From positions 62,001 through 126,000 of the forward strand of contig NZ_JAAJBU010000010.1 in the NCBI RefSeq assembly GCF_011392125.1: 64,000 bases of DNA. The letters are read 5' to 3'. This document shows positions 33,105 to 41,924 of this stretch, piece by piece (positions within the stretch are counted from its first letter, which is position 1; every line of letters begins with the position of its first letter). The notes under the pieces are model-generated. The model saw only the letters and a list, made by a program, of their open reading frames with translations. It was not told where the DNA came from and ran no database searches. A program made the translations under genes and the position numbers. The DNA comes from Flavobacterium lotistagni (GTDB lineage Bacteria > Bacteroidota > Bacteroidia > Flavobacteriales > Flavobacteriaceae).

Positions 33105-34361
33105 TTATTTCAGGGTAGTTTCGAGTTGGAATATTTTCTCAATCCATTCGATGCTTTCTTCCACTGTGGTATTGTCGTCTTTGAGGTGGTTCGCAAAATG
33201 GTTCGTGATTTTCTGGATGATGCGGTTCGAGATGAGTTCGGCCTGCTCTTCATCAAAGTTTGAGATTTTCTTGCGTTGAAAATTCAGCTCGCCATCTTTA
33301 ATCGAATTGAGTTTTTCTTTCAAAGCGTGGATGGTCGGCGCAAATTTTCGGGCTTTGGTCCAGTTCAGGAATTCTTCTTTGATTTCTTCGATAATGGCTT
33401 CGGCTGCCGGAATATGCGATTTTCTTTTCTCGAGGGTTTCGTCGGTCATTTGTGAAAGATGGTCCATATGGATTAAGGTCACTTCTTTCAAATCCTTGAC
33501 GTTTTCGTGAACATTTTTCGGAATCGACAAATCTAAAATCAGCAGCGGCTTTTTGAGATTCAAGATGGCTTTGTCTATGGTTGGGTTTTGCGCGCCGGTA
33601 GCCACAACCACAACGTCGGCCTTTTGCAATTCAAGGTGCAATTCAGAATAATCCTTAACGATTAAATTGAGTTTTCCGGCCAGTTTTTCTGCTTTGTCTT
33701 TGGTGCGGTTAATTAAAGTGATGTGCTCGTTTTTGGTGTGTTTGACCAAGTTCTCGCAAGTATTTCTACCGATTTTTCCTGTGCCGAAAAGCAAGATGTT
33801 TTTGCTTCCGATATCTGGAACGCTTTTGATGATATATTGTACCGAAGCAAACGAAACCGAAGTCGCGCCCGATGAAATCTCGGTATCGGTCTTGATTTTT
33901 TTGCTGGCTTGAATCACTGCATTGATGAGCCGATCTAGAAAGGTATTAATCAGACCAAACGATTTGGATTCGTTGAAACTGGCTTTGATTTGGCTGATGA
34001 TTTCGAAATCACCTAAAATTTGGCTGTCTAAACCGGTTCCGACACGGAACATATGATCGACGGCTTCTTGGCTTTTATAAACAAACCCCACTTTTTGAAA
34101 AGCTTCTACAGTTCCGTTTGAGTTCTCACAAATGAGTTTAATCAGTTGGAACGGATGCTCGGCAAAACCATAAATTTCGGTACGGTTGCAGGTAGAAGTA
34201 ACAATTAAGCTTTCAATTCCTTCGGACTTGGCTTGTCCTAAGACTTTGGTTTTAGCTTTGGCATCGAGGCTGAATGCTCCTCTGATTTCGGCATCGGCTT
34301 TTTTATAGCTGAGTCCGACGGCGTAAAAATAATGCGGTTTTGGAGCCGTTTGGTTTTTCAT
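33105..34361 (-). CDS. hemA: Glutamyl-tRNA reductase
   Basis: First committed step of C5-pathway heme synthesis. 418 aa. The catalytic Cys is in TSTCNRTEIY, and the NADP-binding region is LLFGTGKIGRNTCENL. N-terminal YAVGLSYKKADAEIRGAF is typical. First gene of the minus-strand heme cluster, with a -7 box at 34389-34396. hemL, the next enzyme, is not in the window. Confidence 0.97.
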   Translation of the reverse strand: MKNQTAPKPHYFYAVGLSYKKADAEIRGAFSLDAKAKTKVLGQAKSEGIESLIVTSTCNRTEIYGFAEHPFQLIKLICENSNGTVEAFQKVGFVYKSQEAVDHMFRVGTGLDSQILGDFEIISQIKASFNESKSFGLINTFLDRLINAVIQASKKIKTDTEISSGATSVSFASVQYIIKSVPDIGSKNILLFGTGKIGRNTCENLVKHTKNEHITLINRTKDKAEKLAGKLNLIVKDYSELHLELQKADVVVVATGAQNPTIDKAILNLKKPLLILDLSIPKNVHENVKDLKEVTLIHMDHLSQMTDETLEKRKSHIPAAEAIIEEIKEEFLNWTKARKFAPTIHALKEKLNSIKDGELNFQRKKISNFDEEQAELISNRIIQKITNHFANHLKDDNTTVEESIEWIEKIFQLETTLK

Positions 34362-34388
34362 AAATCACTTTTCCTTCAAAAGGTCAAA

Positions 34389-34396
34389 CAAAAGTA
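34389..34396 (-). promoter_or_regulatory. -7 box (TACTTTTG) of the hem cluster
   Basis: Perfect TAnnTTTG on the minus strand, 27 nt before the hemA ATG. Confidence 0.5.
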
Positions 34397-34490
34397 TTAC
34401 TATGACTTCTATAAAAATAACGCTCAAAGTGCTTTTTAGAACGCTCAGGGATATTTCCTACCGAAAAGTTCCTTTATTCGTTATTTCTTA

Positions 34491-34498
34491 TAAATTTG
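34491..34498 (+). promoter_or_regulatory. -7 box (TAAATTTG) of the AraC gene
   Basis: Perfect TAnnTTTG, 93 nt before ATG 34592; divergent from the hemA promoter with about 95 bp between the two boxes. Confidence 0.45.
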
Positions 34499-34591
34499 CA
34501 GTAGAATCAAGCCTTTTCAAATTTCTTATGTAGATTTATTCTAAATAAAAAACAAGATTTGGTTCTGAAATGCAATTCAAAAAATATCGCT

Positions 34592-35470
34592 ATGGGTTCT
34601 CAAGAGATAATAACAATTGAAGAAGATTTTACCCTAATCCGTTTTCAGAATGAGGATGATAAGGTGTACACTGCCGAGCGACAAATTAAGCAAGGGCTCA
34701 TTCAGTTTCACTTCGGAATCAAAGGAAAGGCCAAGTTCATGTTCAATCAAGGAACTTACGCCCTAGAGCTCAGAGAAGAAAAGGCTTTGCTGCTCTACAA
34801 TCCGCAGAAAGAGTTACCGCTGCATTTGGAAGTCGCTCCGAATTCGTGGGTAATTTCGGTGATTGTTTCTATTCAGAAATTTCACGCTTTATTTTCAGAT
34901 CAAGCCGGTCACATTCCGTTTTTGGCCATAGAAAACAAAGACAAAAAGTACTACAACGAAACCGATATCAGTCCTTCGATGGCGATTGTCTTGAGCCAAT
35001 TGTTCCATTACAACCTGCATCCGTCAATCAAGAATTTATATTATAAAGGTAAAGGCTACGAATTGTTGAGTTTGTATTTCAATCGCTCTGAAGACCCAGA
35101 TGCAGAACAATGTCCGTTTTTGGTCGATGAGGAAAACGTGATGAAAATCCGTAAAGCCAAAGACATCGTTATCGCGAATATGGCCGAGCCGCCAGGTTTG
35201 CAAGAACTCGCGGATCAAGTAGGTTTGAATCTGAAAAAACTCAAAATGGGTTTCAAACAAATTTATGGCGATACGGTTTACGGCTTCTTGTTCGATTACA
35301 AAATGGATTACGCGCGCCGGTTGCTCGACAGCGGTTCCTACAATGTGAACGAAGTCGGACTGAAAATCGGTTATAGCACCGGAAGCCATTTTATCGCGGC
35401 TTTCAAAAAGAAATTCGCCACCACGCCGAAAAAATATTTAATGTCAATCCATTCGAATACGATAATTTGA
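34592..35470 (+). CDS. AraC family transcriptional regulator beside the heme genes
   Basis: 292 aa from ATG 34592 (a TTG at 34559 is in frame but lacks support). N-terminal sensing domain of unknown ligand; C-terminal two-HTH AraC domain (LQELADQVGLNLKKLKMGFK and VGLKIGYSTGSHFIAAFKKK, ending TPKKYL). It is divergent from hemA and precedes hemH, so control of the heme genes is likely but inferred. A 9-bp inverted repeat (TCGAATACG/CGTATTCGA) spans its stop codon. Confidence 0.9.
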   Translation: MGSQEIITIEEDFTLIRFQNEDDKVYTAERQIKQGLIQFHFGIKGKAKFMFNQGTYALELREEKALLLYNPQKELPLHLEVAPNSWVISVIVSIQKFHALFSDQAGHIPFLAIENKDKKYYNETDISPSMAIVLSQLFHYNLHPSIKNLYYKGKGYELLSLYFNRSEDPDAEQCPFLVDEENVMKIRKAKDIVIANMAEPPGLQELADQVGLNLKKLKMGFKQIYGDTVYGFLFDYKMDYARRLLDSGSYNVNEVGLKIGYSTGSHFIAAFKKKFATTPKKYLMSIHSNTII

Positions 35471-35499
35471 AAATTTGAAAATGGAGGAACCGTATTCGA
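35453..35499 (+). other. Inverted repeat around the AraC stop codon
   Basis: TCGAATACG (35453-35461) and CGTATTCGA (35491-35499), perfect 9-bp arms with a 29-nt loop. No T-run follows directly, so terminator function is uncertain. Confidence 0.4.
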
Positions 35500-35625
35500 T
35501 GAAATTTTACCTCCAGAAAGAAACCTAATATTAAAAGTAATTCAACCGATTTGGAAAACCGAAAATGAATTTGGCACAGCACTAATCTTCAAATCCTCAA
35601 ATTTCCAAATCCTCAAATTAAAATT

Positions 35626-36651
35626 ATGAAAGGAGTTTTATTGGTCAATCTGGGTTCGCCCGAAAGCCCAACCCCAAAAGATGTTAAGCCTTATCTCGAC
35701 GAGTTCCTGATGGACAAGTACGTGATCGACGTACCTTTCTTATTACGCGCCTTGCTCGTTCGGGGCATTATTTTGCAAACCCGCCCTAAAAAATCTGCCG
35801 AAGCCTACGAGAAAATCTGGACCTCAGAAGGTTCTCCGCTGGTGGTGATTTCTAAAAAGATGCACCAAAAAGTTTCTAAACTAGTCGACGTTCCAGTGGC
35901 TTTAGCCATGCGTTATGGTTCGATGACCATTCAAAAAGGATTGCAAGAACTTCAGGATAAAGGTGTAACCGAAGTGATGCTGCTGGCTTTGTATCCGCAA
36001 TATGCTATGGCTTCGACTACGACGATCTGGGCGTTGGCCGATGAGTTGCAAAAAGCCCATTTCCCCACGATGAAAATAACGAAAGTGCCGGCATTCTATA
36101 ACAAACCGGATTTCATACAAACCTTGGCGATGTCAATCAAAAAACACCTTGAAGGATTTGAATATGACCATTTGTTGTTTTCTTACCACGGCATTCCCAA
36201 GCGCCACATCCGCAAAACTGATGTCACTAAATCGCACTGCACCATTGACGACAAATGTTGCGCTACGCCATCGCCGGCGCACGAATTCTGTTATCGTCAC
36301 CAATGTTACGAAACCACGCGCCAAGTGGTGGAAATTTTAGGTATTCCGGAAGGGAAATACAGCCAGACGTTCCAGTCGCGTTTGGCCGGAGACAAATGGC
36401 TTACCCCATACACCGATGTGGAAATCAATAAAATGCCAGCGCAAGGCATTAAGAAATTGGCCGTCGTAACACCTGCTTTTGTATCAGATTGCTTGGAAAC
36501 GTTAGAAGAAATCGCCATGCGCGCCAACGAGGAATTTATCGAAAATGGCGGAAAAGAATTCTTTGCGGTACCTTGCCTGAACGATGAAGATCCATGGTGC
36601 CAGACGGTAGCAGACTGGATCACTGATTGGGCAACCAACAAAAAAAATTAA
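35626..36651 (+). CDS. hemH: Ferrochelatase
   Basis: Inserts Fe(II) into protoporphyrin IX (or coproporphyrin). 341 aa. N-terminal GVLLVNLGSPESPTPKDV, the active-site His in FSYHGIPKRH, and the late Glu region TLEEIAMRANEEF are visible. Several Cys (CTIDDKCCATPSPAHEFCYRHQC) recall the 2Fe-2S or Cys-rich insert of some ferrochelatases. Preceded by a repeated-word spacer (CAAATCCTCAAATTTCC) and followed by a 13-bp hairpin. Confidence 0.96.
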   Translation: MKGVLLVNLGSPESPTPKDVKPYLDEFLMDKYVIDVPFLLRALLVRGIILQTRPKKSAEAYEKIWTSEGSPLVVISKKMHQKVSKLVDVPVALAMRYGSMTIQKGLQELQDKGVTEVMLLALYPQYAMASTTTIWALADELQKAHFPTMKITKVPAFYNKPDFIQTLAMSIKKHLEGFEYDHLLFSYHGIPKRHIRKTDVTKSHCTIDDKCCATPSPAHEFCYRHQCYETTRQVVEILGIPEGKYSQTFQSRLAGDKWLTPYTDVEINKMPAQGIKKLAVVTPAFVSDCLETLEEIAMRANEEFIENGGKEFFAVPCLNDEDPWCQTVADWITDWATNKKN

Positions 36652-36655
36652 AAGG

Positions 36656-36691
36656 ATTAACACGGATTTGCACAAATTAATCCGTGTTAAT
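36656..36691 (+). other. Perfect 13-bp hairpin after hemH
   Basis: ATTAACACGGATT (36656-36668) pairs with AATCCGTGTTAAT (36679-36691), loop 10 nt, starting 4 nt after the hemH stop. No T-run follows; it may stabilise the hemH mRNA end or attenuate reading into hemJ. Confidence 0.6.
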
Positions 36692-36717
36692 TCGTGAAAT
36701 TAGTGTTAGAAACAAAA

Positions 36718-37275
36718 ATGATGGAACTTTACAATTACCTCAAATCGCTGCATCTGATTTTCGTCGTGACTTGGTTTGCAGGCTTGTTTTATATTGTTCG
36801 GTTGTTTGTTTATCAGATTGAAGCCGCTGAAAAACCTTCGCCCGAAAAGGAAATTTTGCAAAAGCAGTACAAAATCATGACCTATCGGTTGTGGTATATC
36901 ATTACTTGGCCTTCGGCTGTTTTGGCTAGTTTCTTTGCGTTTTGGATGCTGTTCTTCACTGATTTGGGAAATGCTTGGTTGCAAATGCCCTGGATGTACG
37001 TCAAACTCGGATTTGTATTGCTGCTGTATCTGTATCATTTGAAATGCCATCAGATATACCAACAGTTGCAGCGCGATGAGGTTCGGCATACTTCTAATTT
37101 CATGCGTTTATGGAACGAAGGCGCCACGATTATTTTATTCGCCGTGGTGTTTCTGGTCATCCTCAAAAATGCCGTGAACTGGATTTACGGTGTCGTTGGA
37201 ATTATTTTATTTTCGATGCTAATCATGCTGGGCTTTAGGTTCTACAAAAAAATACGCGAACAAAACCCATCCTAA
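36718..37275 (+). CDS. hemJ: HemJ-type protoporphyrinogen oxidase (CopD/UPF0093 family)
   Basis: Membrane protein that oxidises protoporphyrinogen IX to protoporphyrin IX in many bacteria lacking HemG/HemY. 185 aa with four or five TMs. The essential His is in KSLHLIFVVTWFAGLFYIVR and the Lys in MYVKLGFVLLLYLYH. Start ATG 36718. It ends right at the ATG of the histidine kinase (37276). Position after hemH supports the role. Confidence 0.9.
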   Translation: MMELYNYLKSLHLIFVVTWFAGLFYIVRLFVYQIEAAEKPSPEKEILQKQYKIMTYRLWYIITWPSAVLASFFAFWMLFFTDLGNAWLQMPWMYVKLGFVLLLYLYHLKCHQIYQQLQRDEVRHTSNFMRLWNEGATIILFAVVFLVILKNAVNWIYGVVGIILFSMLIMLGFRFYKKIREQNPS

Positions 37276-38748
37276 ATGGCGGCCAAATTCAAGATGTCGA
37301 TGCTTTCACTGCGAATCAGGATTTTCCTGTCGATGATTGTATTGATTTTGATTGCGTCGATTCTGATGGCGTCGATTTCGATTATCCAGTTCAAGAACGA
37401 GGCAAAAGATTACCATCAGGAACGATTGGAACGCAAAGAAACCGCGATTAAGGAACACATTCAATACGTGCTTTCTACGACGACTTATCCGCTGAATTCT
37501 AGAAATTTGGGTTTGATTTTTAAGGACAAAATCCACGAACTGGCTCAAATTCATGGGCTCGAAATCAATATTTACAGCCTTGACGGCAAATTGCTTAAAT
37601 CTTCAAAAGCGTCATTTTCGGTCGATACACTTTCGCCGCCGATTCCGAAATATGTGCTTAAACTCGTACAATCTTCAATAGAAAAACGTTACGTAGATAT
37701 TAAAAACATCGACGGTGTACGCAATCGTTCCTCCTACAGCCAAATCAAAGACGCAAAGTTCAAACCGCTGGGCATTCTGAATTTACCCTATGTAGAAGAC
37801 GACGGATTTTACGAAAAAGAACTCCAGAATTTCCTAATTCGACTCGGTCAGGTTTATGCGTTCATGCTCGTGATTGCTTTTGCTTTGGCTTATTTCTTAT
37901 CGACTTATATCACGCAATCGCTCAAGACCATTTCCGACCGTTTGAGCGTGACGAGCCTGAACCAGAAGAACAAGAAAATTGTGCTCGAAGCCAACAGCAA
38001 GGAAATCAATTTGCTGATCAAAGCCTACAACGGCATGGTCGACGAACTCGAGAAAAGCGCCGTGAAACTGGCCCAAAGTGAACGGGAAGAAGCTTGGCGT
38101 GAAATGGCCAAACAAGTCGCACATGAGATTAAAAATCCGCTGACACCGATGCGACTTACCGTGCAGAGTTTCCAGAGAAAATTCGATCCGAACGATCCGC
38201 AACTGCAGCAAAAACTCAAAGACTATTCAGAAACCCTCATTCAACAAATCGACACGATGAGTGCCGTGGCTTCGGCTTTCTCAAACTTTGCCTCGATGCC
38301 GGCCCAACAAAACGAAACCTTGAATGTAGTGGAAGTGGTCGAACTCGCGCTGGATATTTTCAATGAAGATTATCTCGTGTTTGAATCCGAAGAAAAAGAA
38401 ATCATCTCCAAAATGGACCGCACCCAACTCATTCGGATTATTACCAACTTAGTCAAAAATGCCATTCAATCCATACCGGAGCATCAGGATTACAAATCGG
38501 TTCTGGTATCGGTCAGAAGGCATCCGAGCGAAGTCATTATTCTGGTGCGCGACAACGGAACCGGTATTCAATCACAGTACCTGGACAAAATATTCGAGCC
38601 CAAGTTCACCACCAAAAACAGCGGTATGGGCCTCGGTTTGGGAATTATCAAAAATATTATCGAAAATTATAAAGGAACAATTACATTTGAAACCGAATAC
38701 GGAAAAGGCACCACTTTTATGGTCGCGCTTCCTTTAATCCCTTCTTAA
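37276..38748 (+). CDS. Membrane sensor histidine kinase (NtrY-like)
   Basis: 490 aa. Two TMs (about 10-33 and 195-213) enclose a ~160-aa periplasmic sensor region. A HAMP-like linker is followed by the HisKA motif HEIKNPLTPMRL with His283, and the HATPase (NLVKNAIQ, DNGTGI, GMGLGLGI). No response regulator is in the window, so it is an orphan kinase. Its ATG abuts the hemJ stop, so it is transcribed with hemJ; the crotonase gene follows after 3 nt. Confidence 0.93.
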   Translation: MAAKFKMSMLSLRIRIFLSMIVLILIASILMASISIIQFKNEAKDYHQERLERKETAIKEHIQYVLSTTTYPLNSRNLGLIFKDKIHELAQIHGLEINIYSLDGKLLKSSKASFSVDTLSPPIPKYVLKLVQSSIEKRYVDIKNIDGVRNRSSYSQIKDAKFKPLGILNLPYVEDDGFYEKELQNFLIRLGQVYAFMLVIAFALAYFLSTYITQSLKTISDRLSVTSLNQKNKKIVLEANSKEINLLIKAYNGMVDELEKSAVKLAQSEREEAWREMAKQVAHEIKNPLTPMRLTVQSFQRKFDPNDPQLQQKLKDYSETLIQQIDTMSAVASAFSNFASMPAQQNETLNVVEVVELALDIFNEDYLVFESEEKEIISKMDRTQLIRIITNLVKNAIQSIPEHQDYKSVLVSVRRHPSEVIILVRDNGTGIQSQYLDKIFEPKFTTKNSGMGLGLGIIKNIIENYKGTITFETEYGKGTTFMVALPLIPS

Positions 38749-38751
38749 ACT

Positions 38752-39534
38752 ATGAATTACGAAAATATTTTGGTAACCGCTGAAGGCGCAATTGCTGAAG
38801 TTACTATCAACCGTCCGAGCAAACTCAATGCGCTTAATGTGGCCACCATTCAGGAATTGCATCACGCTTTCAATACGCTCGAACTTAACCCTGAAATCCG
38901 CGCGATTATTTTAACCGGAAGTGGCGAAAAAGCTTTTGTTGCTGGAGCCGATATTGCTGAGTTTGCTCATTTTTCTGTAGAAGAAGGCGCGCACTTGGCA
39001 TCGAGCGGACAAGAGTTGTTGTTCGATTTTGTGGAGAAACTCAAAACGCCAGTAATTGCTGCAGTTAACGGTTTTGCATTAGGCGGCGGTTTGGAACTCG
39101 CGATGGCTTGTCATTTCAGAGTCGCCTCAGACAATGCCAAAATGGGATTGCCGGAAGTTTCTTTAGGAGTAATTCCAGGTTATGGCGGAACACAAAGATT
39201 GCCACAGCTTATCGGTAAAGGCCGTGCCATGGAAATGATCATGACCGCCGGGATGATGTCGGCAGAGGATGCTTATCGTTTAGGATTGGCGAACCACGTG
39301 GTACCACAAGCCGAACTGATTGATTACTGCAAAGGCATCGCACAGAAAATCATCAAAAATTCCCCAACGGCTATTTCCCAAGCAATCAAGGCGGTGAATG
39401 CCGGTTTTAAAGATGGTGTTAATGGTTATGAAACTGAAATCAAATGTTTCGGAAAATGTTTCGGCACCGAAGACTTCAAAGAGGGAACTACTGCATTCCT
39501 GGAAAAAAGAAAAGCGGAATTTAGCGGGAAATAG
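38752..39534 (+). CDS. Enoyl-CoA hydratase/isomerase family protein
   Basis: 260-aa crotonase. Oxyanion-hole residues in AGADIAEFAHFS and GFALGGGLELAMACHF, and catalytic Glu in LPEVSLGVIPGYGGTQRLP. Both Glu of a classical hydratase (Glu in GLELAMAC and in LPEVSLG) appear present. Involved in fatty-acid or amino-acid beta-oxidation. Same strand, 3 nt after the histidine kinase gene. Confidence 0.92.
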   Translation: MNYENILVTAEGAIAEVTINRPSKLNALNVATIQELHHAFNTLELNPEIRAIILTGSGEKAFVAGADIAEFAHFSVEEGAHLASSGQELLFDFVEKLKTPVIAAVNGFALGGGLELAMACHFRVASDNAKMGLPEVSLGVIPGYGGTQRLPQLIGKGRAMEMIMTAGMMSAEDAYRLGLANHVVPQAELIDYCKGIAQKIIKNSPTAISQAIKAVNAGFKDGVNGYETEIKCFGKCFGTEDFKEGTTAFLEKRKAEFSGK

Positions 39535-39586
39535 GGCATTTGCAAAATAAATTCTTATATTCGGCCAGACATTCAACCTATTTAAA

Positions 39587-41167
39587 ATGAAGAAACTACT
39601 TAACTGCCTAGCTTTTGCTATGCTTTCCTGGCACTCTTTTGCGCAGGAAATCCCCGTGAAAGTGACCAAAAGCGAACTTTTCAAAGATGAATACAAAAAT
39701 TCCAATATTGAGTTGGTAGAAGATGATGGTAGCGGCGGTGTCTTAATCGTGCGTTCCTATGCCGGCGGTATTTTTTCGTCAGGACTAGGTTATTATTTCG
39801 AACATTACGATAGCAACCTGAAACTTTTGAAAGAGTATGAATACCAGTCTAAACAGACCAAGGGCGACAGAAAAACATACGGTGTTATCTTAGGGACCAT
39901 TTCCAATGGAAACCAGATCAGCATGATTGAGTACCTGTACGATAAGACGGAGAAAGCCTACATCTGTAATGCGCTGACTTCCGATATCAACGATTTTAAC
40001 TTTACCACCAAAGAACTATTCCGTATCAGCTATGAGCAGGTCGAAAAGAGAGGTTCAAAAGTCAGCTTTTTTGGAATAGGTGGCGGGGCTGCCAACTATG
40101 ACAGCGACCGGGGTGCACAAATGATAATCAATGAAGACCGATCGGCGTTTGCCATCACTATCGACATTCAAGACAAAGCTGCTGAAACCCATAAAATATA
40201 CTTGTTCGACAAGGCGCTGAACCAAAAATTAGATCATACATTCAAAAGAGATATCAAGGACCGCAAATTTGTTTATGAGAATATTGATGTTTCCAAAGAC
40301 GGTAATATCTTATACCTTTTAGGCAAGGCCAAAACCGAAGAAGCTAAAAAGAAAAAGGACGGCGGTCGTTACCAATATGAACTTACCCGAATTACCAGTA
40401 CGGATTCCAAAACCCAAGTATTCGATACCGAAGATCATTATGCGGCCTCGTTAAAAACCATCATTTTTCAAGACCGGTTAACTTGTGTTGGTTTTTATTC
40501 TGATCGCAATGACAATCGTTTCAAAGGAATCAGTTATTTTGAACTAGACCCTACAACCCTGGCCATAAAAAAATCAAAATACAATCCGTTTACAGAGCAA
40601 TTCATGATTGACAAGTACGGTAAAAACAAAGACAAGGAGTTGAAGAATGTCAGTTTCAAAAAAATGATCATCAACACTCAAAACGAAATCATTTTAAATG
40701 CTGAAGAATTTTATATCACTACAACTACAACTTATTCGCCTCAAGGCGGTACACGTACTTATACAATATATCATTATGACGACATTATCAGCGCAAAAAT
40801 TGGCGCTTCTGGAGATATCATTTGGGCCAGAAACATCAATAAACGCCAAGATTATCCGACGCTAAACCCTTATTTTTCCTTCACTTCAGCCGCAAAAGGG
40901 TCTGATGCCTATTTCTTTATCAATACCGGAGAAAAGGTCAGGAAAATACGCCGCGACCGCATCGAGTTTAAAGAAGCCAGTGCGAAGCGGTCGAATCTCA
41001 ATATTATCAGGATCAATGAGAATGGTGATTTTGATTATCGCGAAGTACTCGATGACAAAGACAACGAAGTACCATTTATGGTAGCCAATGGCGAACTCAG
41101 TGGTGATTCGGTCTTCTTCTTAGGTCAAAAGGGAAAGAAAAAGCAAATCTTAAAATTGACGCTATAG
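39587..41167 (+). CDS. Large secreted protein of unknown function
   Basis: 526 aa. Signal peptide (MKKLLNCLAFAMLSWHSFAQ) and a beta-rich body with no motif I recognise. Features seen: IFSSGLGYYFEHYDSNLKL, a pattern of charged and aromatic strands suggesting a beta-propeller, and a low-cysteine composition. No T9SS tail, no TM. It is a single gene with a terminator behind it. A conserved Bacteroidota family is possible. Confidence 0.7.
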   Translation: MKKLLNCLAFAMLSWHSFAQEIPVKVTKSELFKDEYKNSNIELVEDDGSGGVLIVRSYAGGIFSSGLGYYFEHYDSNLKLLKEYEYQSKQTKGDRKTYGVILGTISNGNQISMIEYLYDKTEKAYICNALTSDINDFNFTTKELFRISYEQVEKRGSKVSFFGIGGGAANYDSDRGAQMIINEDRSAFAITIDIQDKAAETHKIYLFDKALNQKLDHTFKRDIKDRKFVYENIDVSKDGNILYLLGKAKTEEAKKKKDGGRYQYELTRITSTDSKTQVFDTEDHYAASLKTIIFQDRLTCVGFYSDRNDNRFKGISYFELDPTTLAIKKSKYNPFTEQFMIDKYGKNKDKELKNVSFKKMIINTQNEIILNAEEFYITTTTTYSPQGGTRTYTIYHYDDIISAKIGASGDIIWARNINKRQDYPTLNPYFSFTSAAKGSDAYFFINTGEKVRKIRRDRIEFKEASAKRSNLNIIRINENGDFDYREVLDDKDNEVPFMVANGELSGDSVFFLGQKGKKKQILKLTL

Positions 41168-41173
41168 CCAATC

Positions 41174-41198
41174 AGAGAGCCTTCGGGCTCTCTTTTTT
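41174..41198. terminator. Bidirectional terminator (AGAGAGCC-TTCG-GGCTCTCT)
   Basis: Perfect 8-bp stem with a TTCG tetraloop, followed by TTTTT, between the convergent genes ending at 41167 and 41197. Confidence 0.9.
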
Positions 41199-41850
41199 AT
41201 TTCTCCCCATTCCATTCGGAGTAAAACTGTCCTAAGAAATTTTCCATGAAAAGATGCCTTTCTTCCGCAATGCGTTTGCCTGTTTCGGTGTTCATTTGGT
41301 CCTTGAGCAGCAGCAGTTTTTCATAGAAATGATTGATTGTCGGCGAACTGCTGGCCTTGTATTCTTCTTTGCTCATCTGAAGATTCGGCGCAATCTCCGG
41401 ATCGTATAAAACGCGGTTCTTGAATCCGCCGTAATTGAAACAACGCGCAATGCCAATGGCGCCAATGGCATCCAAACGGTCGGCATCCTGAACAATATCG
41501 AGTTCTTTGGAATGAAACGTTTTCTGGAAATTACCGCCTTTGAAAGAGATGTTTTCAATGATGTTGATTACGTGTTCAATCGTGGCTTGCGCAACATTTT
41601 CGCTTTCAAGGAATAGTTTGGCGGTTCTGGGCCCAATGGTTTCGTCACCACCATGGAATTTACTATCGGCAATGTCATGCAGCAACGCGCCTAATTTTAC
41701 CACCCTTTCATCACAGTTTTCGCTTTGTGCAATCAGTAGCGCATTTTTGTAAACGCGCTCAATATGGAACCAGTCGTGACCTCCTTCGGCGCCCGCGAGT
41801 TGTTGTTGAACAAAAGCAATAGTTTTCGGAATCAAATGTAGGTCGCTCAT
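41197..41850 (-). CDS. HD-domain phosphohydrolase
   Basis: 217 aa, metal-dependent phosphohydrolase of the HD family. The metal ligands His..HD..D are in DWFHIERVYKN, LLHDIADSKFHGG and VQDADRLDAIG. Similar to YedJ/YpgQ-type nucleotide phosphohydrolases. Start ATG 41850 (the frame is open to a TTG at 41880). Confidence 0.85.
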   Translation of the reverse strand: MSDLHLIPKTIAFVQQQLAGAEGGHDWFHIERVYKNALLIAQSENCDERVVKLGALLHDIADSKFHGGDETIGPRTAKLFLESENVAQATIEHVINIIENISFKGGNFQKTFHSKELDIVQDADRLDAIGAIGIARCFNYGGFKNRVLYDPEIAPNLQMSKEEYKASSSPTINHFYEKLLLLKDQMNTETGKRIAEERHLFMENFLGQFYSEWNGEK

Positions 41851-41924
41851 AGTTTTGGATAAAAAAATGTTGAACCTCAAAGCATCGCTACTTCAAAATC
41901 CAACATTTATATTAAGTTGAAATA

